Part shown: one piece after another, positions 1 through 8,404 of the stretch
Layout: every line of letters begins with the position of its first letter
Position numbering within the stretch: the stretch's first letter is position 1
Origin: Kutzneria chonburiensis
GTDB taxonomy: Bacteria > Actinomycetota > Actinomycetes > Mycobacteriales > Pseudonocardiaceae
Assembly: GCF_028622115.1 (NCBI RefSeq)
Contig: NZ_CP097263.1
Location: forward strand, 2,356,001 to 2,420,000
DNA: 64,000 nucleotides
Direction: 5' to 3'
The notes under the pieces: generated by a model
Database searches by the model: none
What the model was told of the DNA's origin: nothing
What the model saw: the letters and a program-made list of their open reading frames with translations, nothing else
Position numbers and translations under genes: made by a program

Positions 1-1
1 C

Positions 2-403
2 GGCCTGTTCCTGTCCCCCGGTGGCGGGCTGCGGCCGCTGCCGGCGTTCTGTCTGACCAACGACATCGCCGTGGTGACGGCGCTGTCCAACGACATCGGC
101 TTCGACGTGGTGTTCGCCCGGCAGCTCGCGGCGCTGTCGCGGCCCGGCGACATCGCGATGGGGCTGTCCACCAGCGGCAACTCGGCCAATCTGCTGGCCG
201 CCTTCGACGAGGCGGGCCGGCGCGGGCTGTTCACGGTGGGCATCGCCGGCTACGGCGGCGGGCGGATGGCCGAGCTGGACAGCATCGACCACCTGTTCAC
301 CGTGCCGTCGGCCTCCGTGCACCGGGTGCAGGAGGCCCAGACCACCGTCTACCACGTGCTGTGGGAACTCGTTCTCGACCAGCTCAGGGGTGATGACCAG
401 TGA
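2..403 (+). CDS. SIS-domain sugar isomerase-like protein, 5' end cut by window
   Basis: Open frame enters from the left edge and ends in TGA at 401-403, so only the C-terminal ~133 residues are seen. The stretch GLSTSGNSANLLAAFDEA is the Ser-rich phosphosugar-binding loop of SIS domains, closest to GmhA-type sedoheptulose-7-phosphate isomerases. The stop overlaps the hhyS start by 4 bases (GTGA), so the two are translationally coupled. A GmhA-like gene directly before hhyS is, to my knowledge, a regular part of actinobacterial group 1h hydrogenase clusters, so it probably serves the hydrogenase rather than heptose synthesis. Its biochemical role there is unknown. Confidence 0.85.
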   Translation, partial: GLFLSPGGGLRPLPAFCLTNDIAVVTALSNDIGFDVVFARQLAALSRPGDIAMGLSTSGNSANLLAAFDEAGRRGLFTVGIAGYGGGRMAELDSIDHLFTVPSASVHRVQEAQTTVYHVLWELVLDQLRGDDQ

Positions 404-1443
404 GCACAACGGAAGAGCAGCCCATCCATATTCTCTGGATCAACGCCGGCCTGAGCTGTGACGGGGACTCCGTCGCGCTGACCGCGGCGACCCAGCCGTC
501 CATCGAGGAGATCGTGCTCGGCGCCCTACCGGGGCTGCCGAAGATCGCCGTGCACTGGCCGCTGATCGACTTCGAGTGCGGTCCGGTGCAGGGCGCGGAC
601 AACTTCATCGACTGGTTCCACAAGGCCGACGCCGGCGAGCTGGAGCCGTTCGTGCTCGTGGTGGAGGGATCGATCCCCAACGAGTCGATCAAGTCGGAGG
701 GCTACTGGTGCGGGTTCGGCAACGACCCCGCCACCGGCCAGCCGATGACCACCAGCGAGTGGCTGGACCGCTTGGCCCCCAAGGCCTTGGCCGTGCTGGC
801 CGTGGGCACGTGCGCCGCCTACGGCGGCATCCACGCGATGGCCGGCAACCCGACCGGCGCCATGGGCGTGCCGGACTATCTGGGCTGGGACTGGAAGTCC
901 AAGGCCGGCATCCCGATCGTGTGCGTGCCCGGCTGCCCGATCCACCCGGACAACCTGTCCGAGACCATCCTGTACCTGCTCTACCTGGCCGCCGGGCAGG
1001 CGCCGATGATCCCGCTGGACGAGCAGCTGCGGCCGCAGTGGCTGTTCGGCAACACCGTGCACGAGGGCTGCGACCGGGCCGGCTACTACGAGCAGGGCCA
1101 GTTCGCCGACGAGTACGGCTCGCCGCGCTGCCTGGTCAAGATCGGCTGCTGGGGCCCGGTGGTCAAGTGCAACGTGCCCAAGCGGGGCTGGATCAACGGC
1201 ATCGGCGGCTGCCCCAACGTGGGCGGCATCTGCATCGGCTGCACCATGCCCGGCTTCCCGGACCAGTTCATGCCGTTCATGGACGAGCCGCCCGGCGCAC
1301 GCGTGTCGGCCGCGGCCAGCGGCGCGTACGGGTCGGTGATCCGGCGGCTGCGCGGCATCACGCTGCGCAAGGCCAACCGCGAGCCCAAGTGGCGGGCCAA
1401 AGGCAAGGAGCTGCACACCGGCTACACCTCGACCTGGCGCTGA
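400..1443 (+). CDS. hhyS: Group 1h [NiFe] hydrogenase small subunit
   Basis: Encodes 347 residues carrying the FeS clusters that pass electrons from the Ni-Fe site. The N-terminus lacks a twin-Arg signal, as in this cytoplasmic-side family. The proximal-cluster motif reads LSCDGDS (Cys20, Asp23), where classical enzymes have CxGC; an Asp ligand at this place is known for actinobacterial-type O2-tolerant hydrogenase. Further cluster ligands are seen at GTCAAYGG, VPGCPIHP, TVHEGCDRAGYYE, KIGCWGPVVKCNVP and the GGCPN/GGICIGC stretch. GTG start overlaps the upstream stop. hhyL follows after 13 bases with a strong GGAGGG site. Members of this group oxidise atmospheric H2 at low concentration, usually in starved or sporulating cells. 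Confidence 0.97.
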   Translation: MSTTEEQPIHILWINAGLSCDGDSVALTAATQPSIEEIVLGALPGLPKIAVHWPLIDFECGPVQGADNFIDWFHKADAGELEPFVLVVEGSIPNESIKSEGYWCGFGNDPATGQPMTTSEWLDRLAPKALAVLAVGTCAAYGGIHAMAGNPTGAMGVPDYLGWDWKSKAGIPIVCVPGCPIHPDNLSETILYLLYLAAGQAPMIPLDEQLRPQWLFGNTVHEGCDRAGYYEQGQFADEYGSPRCLVKIGCWGPVVKCNVPKRGWINGIGGCPNVGGICIGCTMPGFPDQFMPFMDEPPGARVSAAASGAYGSVIRRLRGITLRKANREPKWRAKGKELHTGYTSTWR

Positions 1444-1456
1444 GGAGGGACTCGCG

Positions 1457-3217
1457 ATGACCACGTCCGCTGACAACCTGGTGGAGATGTCGTGGGACCC
1501 GATCACCCGGATCGTGGGCAGCCTCGGCATCTACACGAAGATCGACTGGGCGGCCAAACGGGTCGTGGAGTGCCACTCCACCTCGTCGGTGTTCCGCGGC
1601 TACAGCATCTTCATGAAGGGCAAGGACCCGCGCGACGCGCACTTCATCACCAGCCGCATCTGCGGCATCTGCGGCGACAACCACGCCACCTGCTCGGTCT
1701 ACAACCAGAACATGGCCTACGGGGTGCGGCCGCCGCACCTGGGTGAGTGGATCATCAACCTGGGCGAGGCCGCCGAGTACATGTTCGACCACAACATCTT
1801 CCAGGAGAACCTGGTCGGGGTGGACTACTGCGAGCGGATGGTGCGCGAGACCAACCCGGGCGTGCTGGAGCTGGCCGACCGGACCGAGTCCGCACATGCC
1901 GGCGAGCACGGCTACCGCACCATCGGCGACATCATGCGGTCGCTCAACCCGCTGGAGGGCGAGTTCTACCGCGAGGCGCTTCAGGTGTCCCGGTCGACGC
2001 GGGAGATGTTCTGCCTGATGGAAGGCCGGCACGTGCACCCGTCCACGCTGTATCCGGGCGGGGTCGGCACGGTCGCGACGGTGCAGCTGTTCACCGACTA
2101 CCTCACGCGGCTGATGCGGTACGTGGAGTTCATGAAGCGGGTCGTGCCGATGCACGACGACCTGTTCGACTTCTTCTACGAGGCGCTGCCCGGCTACGAG
2201 GAGGTCGGCCGCCGCCGCGTGCTGCTGGGCTGCTGGGGGTCGCTCAACGACCCGGCGTTCTGCGACTTCTCCTACCGGAACATGGCCGACTGGGGCCGCA
2301 AGATGTTCGTCACGCCCGGTGTGGTCGTGGACGGCAAGCTGGTGACCACGTCGCTGGTCGACATCAACCTGGGTATCCGGATCCTGCTCGGCTCCTCGTT
2401 CTACGAGGACTGGGAAGACCAGGAGATGTTCGTGACGGCCGATCCGCTGGGCAACCCGGTGGACCGCCGGCACCCGTGGAACCAGCACACCATCCCGCGG
2501 CCGGCCAAGCGGGACTTCGACGACAAGTACTCGTGGACGATGTCGCCGCGCTGGTTCGACGGCACCGACCACCTGGCGCTGGACACCGGCGGCGGCCCGA
2601 TCGCCCGGCTGTGGACGACGGCGCTGGCCGATCTGGTGCACACGCCGTACGTGAACGCCACCGGGCACTCTGTCCGCATCGACCTGCCGCGCACCGCGAC
2701 CAAACCCGAGGCGCACTTCGAGTGGAAGATTCCCCAGTGGAGCAACGCGCTGGAGCGCAACCGGGCCCGCACCTACTTCCAGGCCTATTCCGCCGGGCTG
2801 GCGCTGCACTTCGTGGAGCAGGCGCTGGCCGAGATCCGCGGCGGCCACACCAAGACGTGGGAGAAGTTCACCGTCCCGGACGAGGCGATCAGCTGCGGGT
2901 TCACCGAGGCGGTGCGGGGCGTGCTGTCGCACCACATGGTCATCCGCGGCGGCAAGATCGCCAACTACCACCCGTACCCGCCGACGCCGTGGAACGGCAG
3001 CGTCCGTGACTCCTTCGGCACGCCCGGCCCGTACGAGGACGCGGTGCAGAACACGCCGATCTTCGAGGAGAACAGCCAGGAGAACTTCAAGGGCATCGAC
3101 ATCATGCGCGCGGTGCGCAGCTTCGACCCGTGCCTGCCGTGTGGGGTCCACATGAACCTGTCCACCGGCAAGGTGATCGACACGATGCACACCCCGCACG
3201 CGTTCATGGGCGCGTGA
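1457..3217 (+). CDS. hhyL: Group 1h [NiFe] hydrogenase large subunit
   Basis: 586 residues. The N-terminal Ni-Fe ligand motif is SRICGICGDNHATCS and the C-terminal one is FDPCLPCGVHM, both characteristic of the group 1h catalytic subunit. In this group the protein extends beyond DPCxxC(G/A)xH, and here a tail of about 20 residues follows that would be removed by the endopeptidase encoded at 6547. ATG is preceded by GAGGAGGG about 8 bases upstream. It forms the H2-oxidising heterodimer with HhyS. The protein is full length and every catalytic Cys is present, so the enzyme should be functional. Confidence 0.97.
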   Translation: MTTSADNLVEMSWDPITRIVGSLGIYTKIDWAAKRVVECHSTSSVFRGYSIFMKGKDPRDAHFITSRICGICGDNHATCSVYNQNMAYGVRPPHLGEWIINLGEAAEYMFDHNIFQENLVGVDYCERMVRETNPGVLELADRTESAHAGEHGYRTIGDIMRSLNPLEGEFYREALQVSRSTREMFCLMEGRHVHPSTLYPGGVGTVATVQLFTDYLTRLMRYVEFMKRVVPMHDDLFDFFYEALPGYEEVGRRRVLLGCWGSLNDPAFCDFSYRNMADWGRKMFVTPGVVVDGKLVTTSLVDINLGIRILLGSSFYEDWEDQEMFVTADPLGNPVDRRHPWNQHTIPRPAKRDFDDKYSWTMSPRWFDGTDHLALDTGGGPIARLWTTALADLVHTPYVNATGHSVRIDLPRTATKPEAHFEWKIPQWSNALERNRARTYFQAYSAGLALHFVEQALAEIRGGHTKTWEKFTVPDEAISCGFTEAVRGVLSHHMVIRGGKIANYHPYPPTPWNGSVRDSFGTPGPYEDAVQNTPIFEENSQENFKGIDIMRAVRSFDPCLPCGVHMNLSTGKVIDTMHTPHAFMGA

Positions 3218-3221
3218 ACCG

Positions 3222-4052
3222 ATGGCGTCCGCGGGTGAGGTGGGCGACCGGGTCGAGCGGCTGCTGGCCGAGTTCGAGGCGCTGTCCGACCCGGCGCTGG
3301 CCGCGCGGGCCGAGGAGCTGGTCCGCACGGTCGTGGAGTTCTACGGGACCGCGCTGGAACGGGTGGTGGAGCTGACGCCGGATCCGGTGCTGGAGCGGCT
3401 GGCCGCCGATCCGCTGGTGTCGGGGGTGCTGGTGGTGCACGACCTGCACCCGCACGGCCTCGAGCAGCGGGTCCAGCACGCGTTGGACGGCGTGCGGCCG
3501 TACCTGGGGTCGCACGCGGGCGACGTCAGTTTCGTGGAGATCACCGACGACGGGGTGCTGCGGCTGGCCCTCGGGGGCAGCTGCGACGGCTGCCCCTCCT
3601 CCATGGTCACCGTGAAGCTGGCGATCGAACAGGCCATCGAGCACGCGGCGCCGGAGATCGTGCGGATCGACGTGGAAGGCGTCGTGCCGGCGCCGACCGG
3701 GCCGGGTGGGCGGCCGCTGCTGCCGCTCGCGACGGCGGACAAGGCGTCGTGGGTGGAGCTGGGCGAGGCCGACATGGTCGCGCCCGGGGCCGTGTCGTCG
3801 GCACGGGCTCGGGGCGAGGCGACGGTGGTGTGCAACGCCGCCGGCACCCTGTACGCGTACCGGGATCGCTGCGCGGGGTGTCAGGGGGCGTTGTCCGGTG
3901 GGCATTTCGACGGGCGGCTGTTGTCGTGCCCGTCGTGTGGGGCTTCCTACGACGTGGTGGCCGCCGGTCGGGCGGTCAGCGGCGACGGGCATCTGGATCC
4001 GTTGCCGCTGTTGGCTTCTGACGGCACGATCCGGGTGGCGGTGCCGGCATGA
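3222..4052 (+). CDS. hhyE: NifU-domain/Rieske-like hydrogenase-associated FeS protein
   Basis: 276 residues in three parts: an N-terminal helical segment, a NifU C-terminal-type domain (about residues 85-150) with the CDGCPSS scaffold motif, and a C-terminal Rieske-fold domain (about residues 180-270). The latter shows RDRCAGCQGALSGG followed by LLSCPSCGASYDV: the spacing is Rieske-like, but the two His ligands are replaced by Cys, giving a possible Cys4 site. A gene of this architecture follows hhyL in related clusters and has been proposed as the immediate electron acceptor linking the enzyme to the respiratory chain. The symbol follows mycobacterial usage and is tentative. Starts 4 bases after hhyL stops; overlaps the next gene by 4. 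Confidence 0.85.
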   Translation: MASAGEVGDRVERLLAEFEALSDPALAARAEELVRTVVEFYGTALERVVELTPDPVLERLAADPLVSGVLVVHDLHPHGLEQRVQHALDGVRPYLGSHAGDVSFVEITDDGVLRLALGGSCDGCPSSMVTVKLAIEQAIEHAAPEIVRIDVEGVVPAPTGPGGRPLLPLATADKASWVELGEADMVAPGAVSSARARGEATVVCNAAGTLYAYRDRCAGCQGALSGGHFDGRLLSCPSCGASYDVVAAGRAVSGDGHLDPLPLLASDGTIRVAVPA

Positions 4053-4657
4053 CCCGTGTCGCGCAACAAGGTGGCCTGCGGCGTTTCGCGCGGCGGCCTC
4101 CTCCGGCGGAGCCGGAGGAGCGGTGCGAGCTGTGCGCGCGCCCGGTCGACGCCGAGCACTCGCACGTGGTGAACGTGGAGTCGCGGGCCATCCTGTGCGC
4201 GTGCCGGCCGTGCTATCTGCTGTTCACGCACGGCGCCGCCGGCAAGCACCGGGCGATCCCCGAGCGCTACGTGCACCTGCCGGAGCTGGCCGGCGGCGCG
4301 GCATGGTGGGAGTCGGCCGGTATCCCGGTGCGGATGGCGTTCGTGTTCACCAACTCCGAGCGGGGCGCGCCGGTGGCGTTCTACCCGAGCCCGGCCGGCG
4401 CGACCGAGTGCCTGCTGGCGTTGGAGTCGTGGGACCGGCTGGTGACCGACAACCCGGTGTTGGCCGAGTTGGAGGCGGATGTCGAGGCGTTGCTGGTGAA
4501 CGTGGACGGGGATCGGTTCGAGGGTTTCCTGGTGCCGATCGACGCCTGCTACCGGCTGGTCGGCCTGGTGCGCCTGAACTGGAAGGGCTTCGACGGCGGC
4601 ACCGAAGCGTGGCGGGAGATCGACGCCTTCTTCGAGGACCTGCGGGCTCATGGCTGA
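4049..4657 (+). CDS. DUF5947-like hydrogenase cluster protein
   Basis: 202 residues, start ATG overlapping the previous stop (ATGA). The N-terminus carries CELC and, 30-odd residues later, CACRPC, a possible Cys4 metal site. The rest is a soluble alpha/beta protein containing VRMAFVFTNSE and AFYPSPAGATE. I recognise it as the DUF5947 family, which travels with group 1h hydrogenases; the family name is from memory. No enzymatic function is known. The operon position and Cys clusters make a role in FeS assembly or subunit maturation possible, but this is inference. Confidence 0.8.
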   Translation: MTRVAQQGGLRRFARRPPPAEPEERCELCARPVDAEHSHVVNVESRAILCACRPCYLLFTHGAAGKHRAIPERYVHLPELAGGAAWWESAGIPVRMAFVFTNSERGAPVAFYPSPAGATECLLALESWDRLVTDNPVLAELEADVEALLVNVDGDRFEGFLVPIDACYRLVGLVRLNWKGFDGGTEAWREIDAFFEDLRAHG

Positions 4658-5282
4658 GTTGGCCTTCGAGTGCCTGGACGTGCGGCCCCTGCGCTACGGC
4701 GTGGGGCCCGCATTGGTGTTCCGGCTGCACATCGCCGAGGTCAACGCGGCCGCCGTGCACGCGATCGCGCTGCGCGTGCAGATCCGCATCGAGCCGCAGC
4801 TGCGGCACTACGCCGAGCACGAGGCCGAGCTGCTGGCCTACCTGTTCGGGGACCGGTCGCGGTGGGGCGAGACGCTCAAGCCGATGCAGTTCACCGCCGC
4901 GTCGGTGATGGTGCCCAGTTTCACCGGGGCCATCGAGGTCGAGCTGGAGGTGCCGTGCACCTACGACCTGGAGGTGGCCGCCGGCAAGTACTTCCATGCC
5001 CTCGACGGCGGTGAGGTGCCAATGGTCCTGCTGTTCTCCGGCACAGTGTTCGCCAAGGGCGACAAGGGCTTCTGGGTCCATCCGATCCCCTGGCACCAGC
5101 AGGCGACGTACCGGATGCCGGTGACGGTGTGGCGGGAGCTCATGGACGCCTACTTCCCGCACGGCTCCTGGATCCGGCTGGACCGCGACACCATCGACGC
5201 GATGCTGCGCTACAAGTCGGCGCACGCCATCCCCACCTGGGACGACGCCATCCGGGCGCTGCTGAAGGAGGCGTCGCCGTGA
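4650..5282 (+). CDS. DUF6084-like hydrogenase cluster protein
   Basis: 210 residues, ATG start 8 bases inside the preceding gene. No signal peptide or membrane segment. Predicted mostly beta, with conserved-looking stretches HYAEHEAELLAYLFGD, RWGETLKPMQF and WVHPIPWHQQATYRMPV. Likely the DUF6084 family that co-occurs with DUF5947 in group 1h hydrogenase operons. Function is unknown; the tight coupling to its neighbours argues for a shared role in hydrogenase maturation or stability. Confidence 0.78.
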   Translation: MAELAFECLDVRPLRYGVGPALVFRLHIAEVNAAAVHAIALRVQIRIEPQLRHYAEHEAELLAYLFGDRSRWGETLKPMQFTAASVMVPSFTGAIEVELEVPCTYDLEVAAGKYFHALDGGEVPMVLLFSGTVFAKGDKGFWVHPIPWHQQATYRMPVTVWRELMDAYFPHGSWIRLDRDTIDAMLRYKSAHAIPTWDDAIRALLKEASP

Positions 5283-6550
5283 GCCTGGAGCAGGCCCGAG
5301 CGGTCGCCGATGCCGTGCTGTACGAGGGATACCTGCTCTACCCGTATCGGGCGTCGGCGGTGAAGAACCAGCTGCGCTGGCAGTTCGGTGTGCTGATGCC
5401 GCCTGGCTTTCCCGAGGAGGCGTCCAACTCCGTGACGCAGCTGCTGGTGGAGCCGTCGCTGCACAGCTCCCTGCACGTGCGGGTGCGTTTTTTGCAGCTC
5501 CAGGCCCGCACGGTCGTCGTCGACGGCGTCGAGGTGCCGTCGGCAGTGGTGGACGGCACGGAGTGGACGACGTGGGACGAGGCCGTGGAACAGGAGGTCG
5601 ACGCCGTGCTGCGGTTCGCCGACCTGCTGGGCGGCGACAACACCGTGCCGTTCCTGATCGACGGCGCTTCCGTGGAGGAGCAGCTGTCGGATTCGGTACG
5701 TCTGGTGCGGCGGCGGTGGCCGCTGTCCGGGACTCTCACGCTGCGTGCCGATGCCCTGCCGGGGCCGTACGGGGCGTCGCGGCTTTCCGTCACCGTGGCG
5801 AATGTGTCCGGGTGCTCCGGGACCTCCCGTGACGAGGTCCGAAGAGATGAAGCACTGCGGCATGCGTTGATCGCCGCGCACTCGATGATGTCGGTGACGG
5901 GCGGGCGGTTCGTGTCGATGGTGGACCCGCCGGAGTGGGCCAAGCCGGCGGTGGCCGAGTGCCGCTGCGAGCGCACGTGGCCGGTGCTGGTCGGTTCGGA
6001 CGACACCGTGCTGTCCTCGCCGATCATCCTCTACGACTACCCGTCCATCGCCCGGGAGAGCGCCGGCGAGCTGTTCGACGGCCTGGAGATCGACGAGATC
6101 CTCACCCTGCGCACGATGGCCCTGACCGACGAGGAGAAACGCCAGGCCCGGGCCACCGATCCGCGGGCGGCGGCGATCGTGGACCGGGTCGACGCGATGC
6201 CGCCGGAGCTGCTGGACCGCCTGCACGGCACGATCCGCTACCTGCGGTCGGTCACGGAGCAGGAGCAGCCCTGGTGGGATCCGGGGGCCGACTCGAGTGT
6301 GGATCCCGACACGGACAGCGTGATCGTCGACGGCGTGCGGGTGGCGCGGGGTTCGCGGGTGCGGCTGCGGCCGGGGCTGCGGCGGGCCGACGCGCAGGAC
6401 ATGTTCCTGCGCGGGCGGGAAGCCACCGTGCAGGCCGTGCTGCACGACGTGGACGGCGACCTGCATGTGGCCGTGACGATCGACGGCGACCTCGACCCGT
6501 CCTACGGGCGGTTCCGCTACTTCTCGGCCGAGGAGGTGGAGCCGCTGTGA
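5279..6550 (+). CDS. Hydrogenase-operon protein of unknown function
   Basis: 423 residues from GTG 5279, which overlaps the preceding stop (GTGA); a longer frame reaching 5129 is read over the upstream gene and is rejected. The N-terminal part (VLYEGYLLYPYRASAVKNQLRW) and middle are soluble, with CRCERTWPVLVG in the centre. The last 80 residues (VARGSRVRLRPGLRRADAQD through YFSAEEVEPL) resemble a small beta-barrel. I do not recognise a characterised family. Homologues occur at the same place in other actinobacterial hhy clusters, so it is probably a dedicated accessory factor. Confidence 0.8.
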   Translation: MSLEQARAVADAVLYEGYLLYPYRASAVKNQLRWQFGVLMPPGFPEEASNSVTQLLVEPSLHSSLHVRVRFLQLQARTVVVDGVEVPSAVVDGTEWTTWDEAVEQEVDAVLRFADLLGGDNTVPFLIDGASVEEQLSDSVRLVRRRWPLSGTLTLRADALPGPYGASRLSVTVANVSGCSGTSRDEVRRDEALRHALIAAHSMMSVTGGRFVSMVDPPEWAKPAVAECRCERTWPVLVGSDDTVLSSPIILYDYPSIARESAGELFDGLEIDEILTLRTMALTDEEKRQARATDPRAAAIVDRVDAMPPELLDRLHGTIRYLRSVTEQEQPWWDPGADSSVDPDTDSVIVDGVRVARGSRVRLRPGLRRADAQDMFLRGREATVQAVLHDVDGDLHVAVTIDGDLDPSYGRFRYFSAEEVEPL

Positions 6551-7020
6551 ACGTGCTGATCGCGGGCGTCGGCAACATCTTCCTCGGCGACGACGGCTTC
6601 GGCGTCGAGGTGGCCAAGCGTCTGTCCACTGTGGACCTGCCGGAAGGCGTGCAGGTCCGCGACTACGGCGTCTCGGGGCTGCATCTGGCGTTCGACCTGC
6701 TCGACGGCTACGACACGACGATCCTGGTCGACGCCACCTCCCGCGGCGACGTCCCCGGCACGGTGTACGTCGTCGAACTCGACCCTGTCAGTGAACCTGC
6801 CGGCGCTATCGACGCCCATGGCATGCAGCCCGACGTCGTGATGCAGCTGCTGGCGATGCTCGGCGGCTCGTGTCCGCGGGTGCTGCTGGTGGGCTGCGAG
6901 CCGGCCAGCGTGACCGACCACATCGGACTGTCCCCACCGGTCGCGGCCGCGGTCGACGCGGCCGTGCGGGCGGTGCTCGAACTCGTGGAGGTGTGTGATG
7001 TGCCTTGGCATTCCCGGTGA
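6547..7020 (+). CDS. Hydrogenase maturation endopeptidase (HyaD/HupD family)
   Basis: 157 residues from GTG 6547 overlapping the previous stop. Starts VLIAGVGNIFLGDDGFGV, the nickel-sensing GxGNxxxxDDGxG motif of the M52 protease family; further Ni ligands are LVDAT (Asp) and DAHG (His). It should cleave the C-terminal tail of HhyL once Ni is inserted. Length fits the family (150-170). The 3' end overlaps hypC by 23 bases in another frame. Confidence 0.93.
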   Translation: MNVLIAGVGNIFLGDDGFGVEVAKRLSTVDLPEGVQVRDYGVSGLHLAFDLLDGYDTTILVDATSRGDVPGTVYVVELDPVSEPAGAIDAHGMQPDVVMQLLAMLGGSCPRVLLVGCEPASVTDHIGLSPPVAAAVDAAVRAVLELVEVCDVPWHSR

Positions 7021-7273
7021 GGTCATCGAGATCCTCGCCGACCGGCCCGACCTGGCCAAGGTGGACGTGTCCGGGGTGAAGCGGGCCATCAACATCGGCC
7101 TGCTGGAGGGCGAGGACGTGGCGCCGGGCGACTGGGTGCTCATCCACGTCGGCTTCGCGCTGTCCAAGATCGACGAGGGCGAGGCGCGGGCGGCGATGGA
7201 GTTCCTGGAGTCCATCGGCAAGGCCTACGAGGACGAGATGGCCGCGCTGGCCGCCTCCCGGATCGAGGAGTGA
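6998..7273 (+). CDS. hypC: Hydrogenase assembly chaperone HypC
   Basis: 91 residues from ATG 6998, giving the canonical MCLGIPG N-terminus in which Cys2 binds the Fe(CN)2CO unit after Met removal. A GTG three bases earlier would bury this Cys, so it is rejected. HypC works with HypD to assemble the iron centre and delivers it to the large subunit precursor. It overlaps the endopeptidase gene by 23 bases, and hypD begins 3 bases after its stop. Confidence 0.95.
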   Translation: MCLGIPGEVIEILADRPDLAKVDVSGVKRAINIGLLEGEDVAPGDWVLIHVGFALSKIDEGEARAAMEFLESIGKAYEDEMAALAASRIEE

Positions 7274-7276
7274 GCC

Positions 7277-8404
7277 GTGCGTTTCGTCGACGAGTTCCGT
7301 GACGCCGAGAAGGCACGGGCGCTGGCCTCGAAGATCGCCGGGTTGTGCGCGCCGGGCCGTCGTTACAAGTTCATGGAGGTCTGCGGCGGCCACACCCACA
7401 CCATCTACAAGCACGGACTCGAGGACTACCTGCCCGAGCAGGTGCAGCTGGTGCACGGGCCGGGCTGCCCGGTGTGCGTGATCCCGATGGGCCGGGTCGA
7501 CGACGCCATCCACATCGCCCGCCGTCCCGACGTGCTGATGACCTCGTTCGGGGACATGATGCGGGTGCCGGGCAGCGGCGGGAACTTCTTCGACTCCAAC
7601 GCCGAGGGCACCAGCATCCGCATGGTGTACTCGCCGCTGGACTCGCTGAAGCTGGCCCGGCAGAACCCGGACCGGCAGGTGGTGTTCATGGCCATCGGGT
7701 TCGAGACGACCGCGCCGTCCACCGCGATGACGGTGCTGCGGGCGGCCGCCGAGGGGCTGGAGAACTTCTCGGTGTTCTGCAACCACGTGACGATCATCCC
7801 GGCCATCAAGGCCATCCTGGACTCCCCTGACCTGCGGCTGGACGGCTTCATCGGGCCTGGGCACGTGTCCACGGTGATCGGCTGCCGCCCGTACGAGTTC
7901 ATCGCCGCTTCCTACGGAAAGCCGGTGGTGGTGGCCGGGTTCGAGCCGCTGGACATCCTCCAGTCGATCTACATGCTCATGCTCCAGCTGCACGAGGGCC
8001 GCTCCGAGGTGGAGAACCAGTACTCGCGGGTGGTGCCGTGGCAGGGCAACCCGGTGGCGCTGCGGGTGATCAACCAGACCATGCAGCTGCGGCCGTACTT
8101 CGAGTGGCGCGGCCTGGGCTTCATCTCCCACTCGGCGCTGCGCATCCGTGACGCCTATGCCCGGTTCGACGCCGAGACCCGGTTCTCGGTGCCCGGGGTG
8201 CGGGTGGCCGATCCGAAGGCCTGCCAGTGCGGCGAGGTGCTCAAGGGCGTGCTGAAACCGTGGGAGTGCAAGGTGTTCGGCACCGCCTGCACGCCGGAGA
8301 CGCCGATCGGCACCTGCATGGTCTCGCCCGAGGGCGCCTGCGCCGCGTACTACAACTTCGGCCGGTTCAGCCGGCAGCGCGTGCAGGAGGTGACGATCGG
8401 ATGA
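7277..8404 (+). CDS. hypD: Hydrogenase maturation protein HypD
   Basis: 375 residues from GTG 7277 with GAGGAG just upstream. Conserved family segments are present: EVCGGHTHTIYKHG, HGPGCPVCVIP, GFETTAPS, and FCNHVTIIPA. The C-terminal Cys set (ACQCGEVLKG, WECKVFGTACTPETPIGTCMVSPEGAC) holds the [4Fe-4S] cluster. HypD is the scaffold on which CN and CO are attached to iron. Full length. The stop overlaps the hypE start (ATGA). Confidence 0.97.
   Translation: MRFVDEFRDAEKARALASKIAGLCAPGRRYKFMEVCGGHTHTIYKHGLEDYLPEQVQLVHGPGCPVCVIPMGRVDDAIHIARRPDVLMTSFGDMMRVPGSGGNFFDSNAEGTSIRMVYSPLDSLKLARQNPDRQVVFMAIGFETTAPSTAMTVLRAAAEGLENFSVFCNHVTIIPAIKAILDSPDLRLDGFIGPGHVSTVIGCRPYEFIAASYGKPVVVAGFEPLDILQSIYMLMLQLHEGRSEVENQYSRVVPWQGNPVALRVINQTMQLRPYFEWRGLGFISHSALRIRDAYARFDAETRFSVPGVRVADPKACQCGEVLKGVLKPWECKVFGTACTPETPIGTCMVSPEGACAAYYNFGRFSRQRVQEVTIG

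Noticed and set aside
526..3328. Long minus-strand frames opposite hhyS and hhyL
   Set aside because: Arg/Pro/Ala/His-rich translations with no motifs, mirror images of high GC3 in the true genes.
5129..5278. Extended N-terminus of the 423-residue hydrogenase-operon protein
   Set aside because: The extension lies wholly within the preceding DUF6084-like gene, and GTG 5279 shows the operon's usual 4-base overlap.
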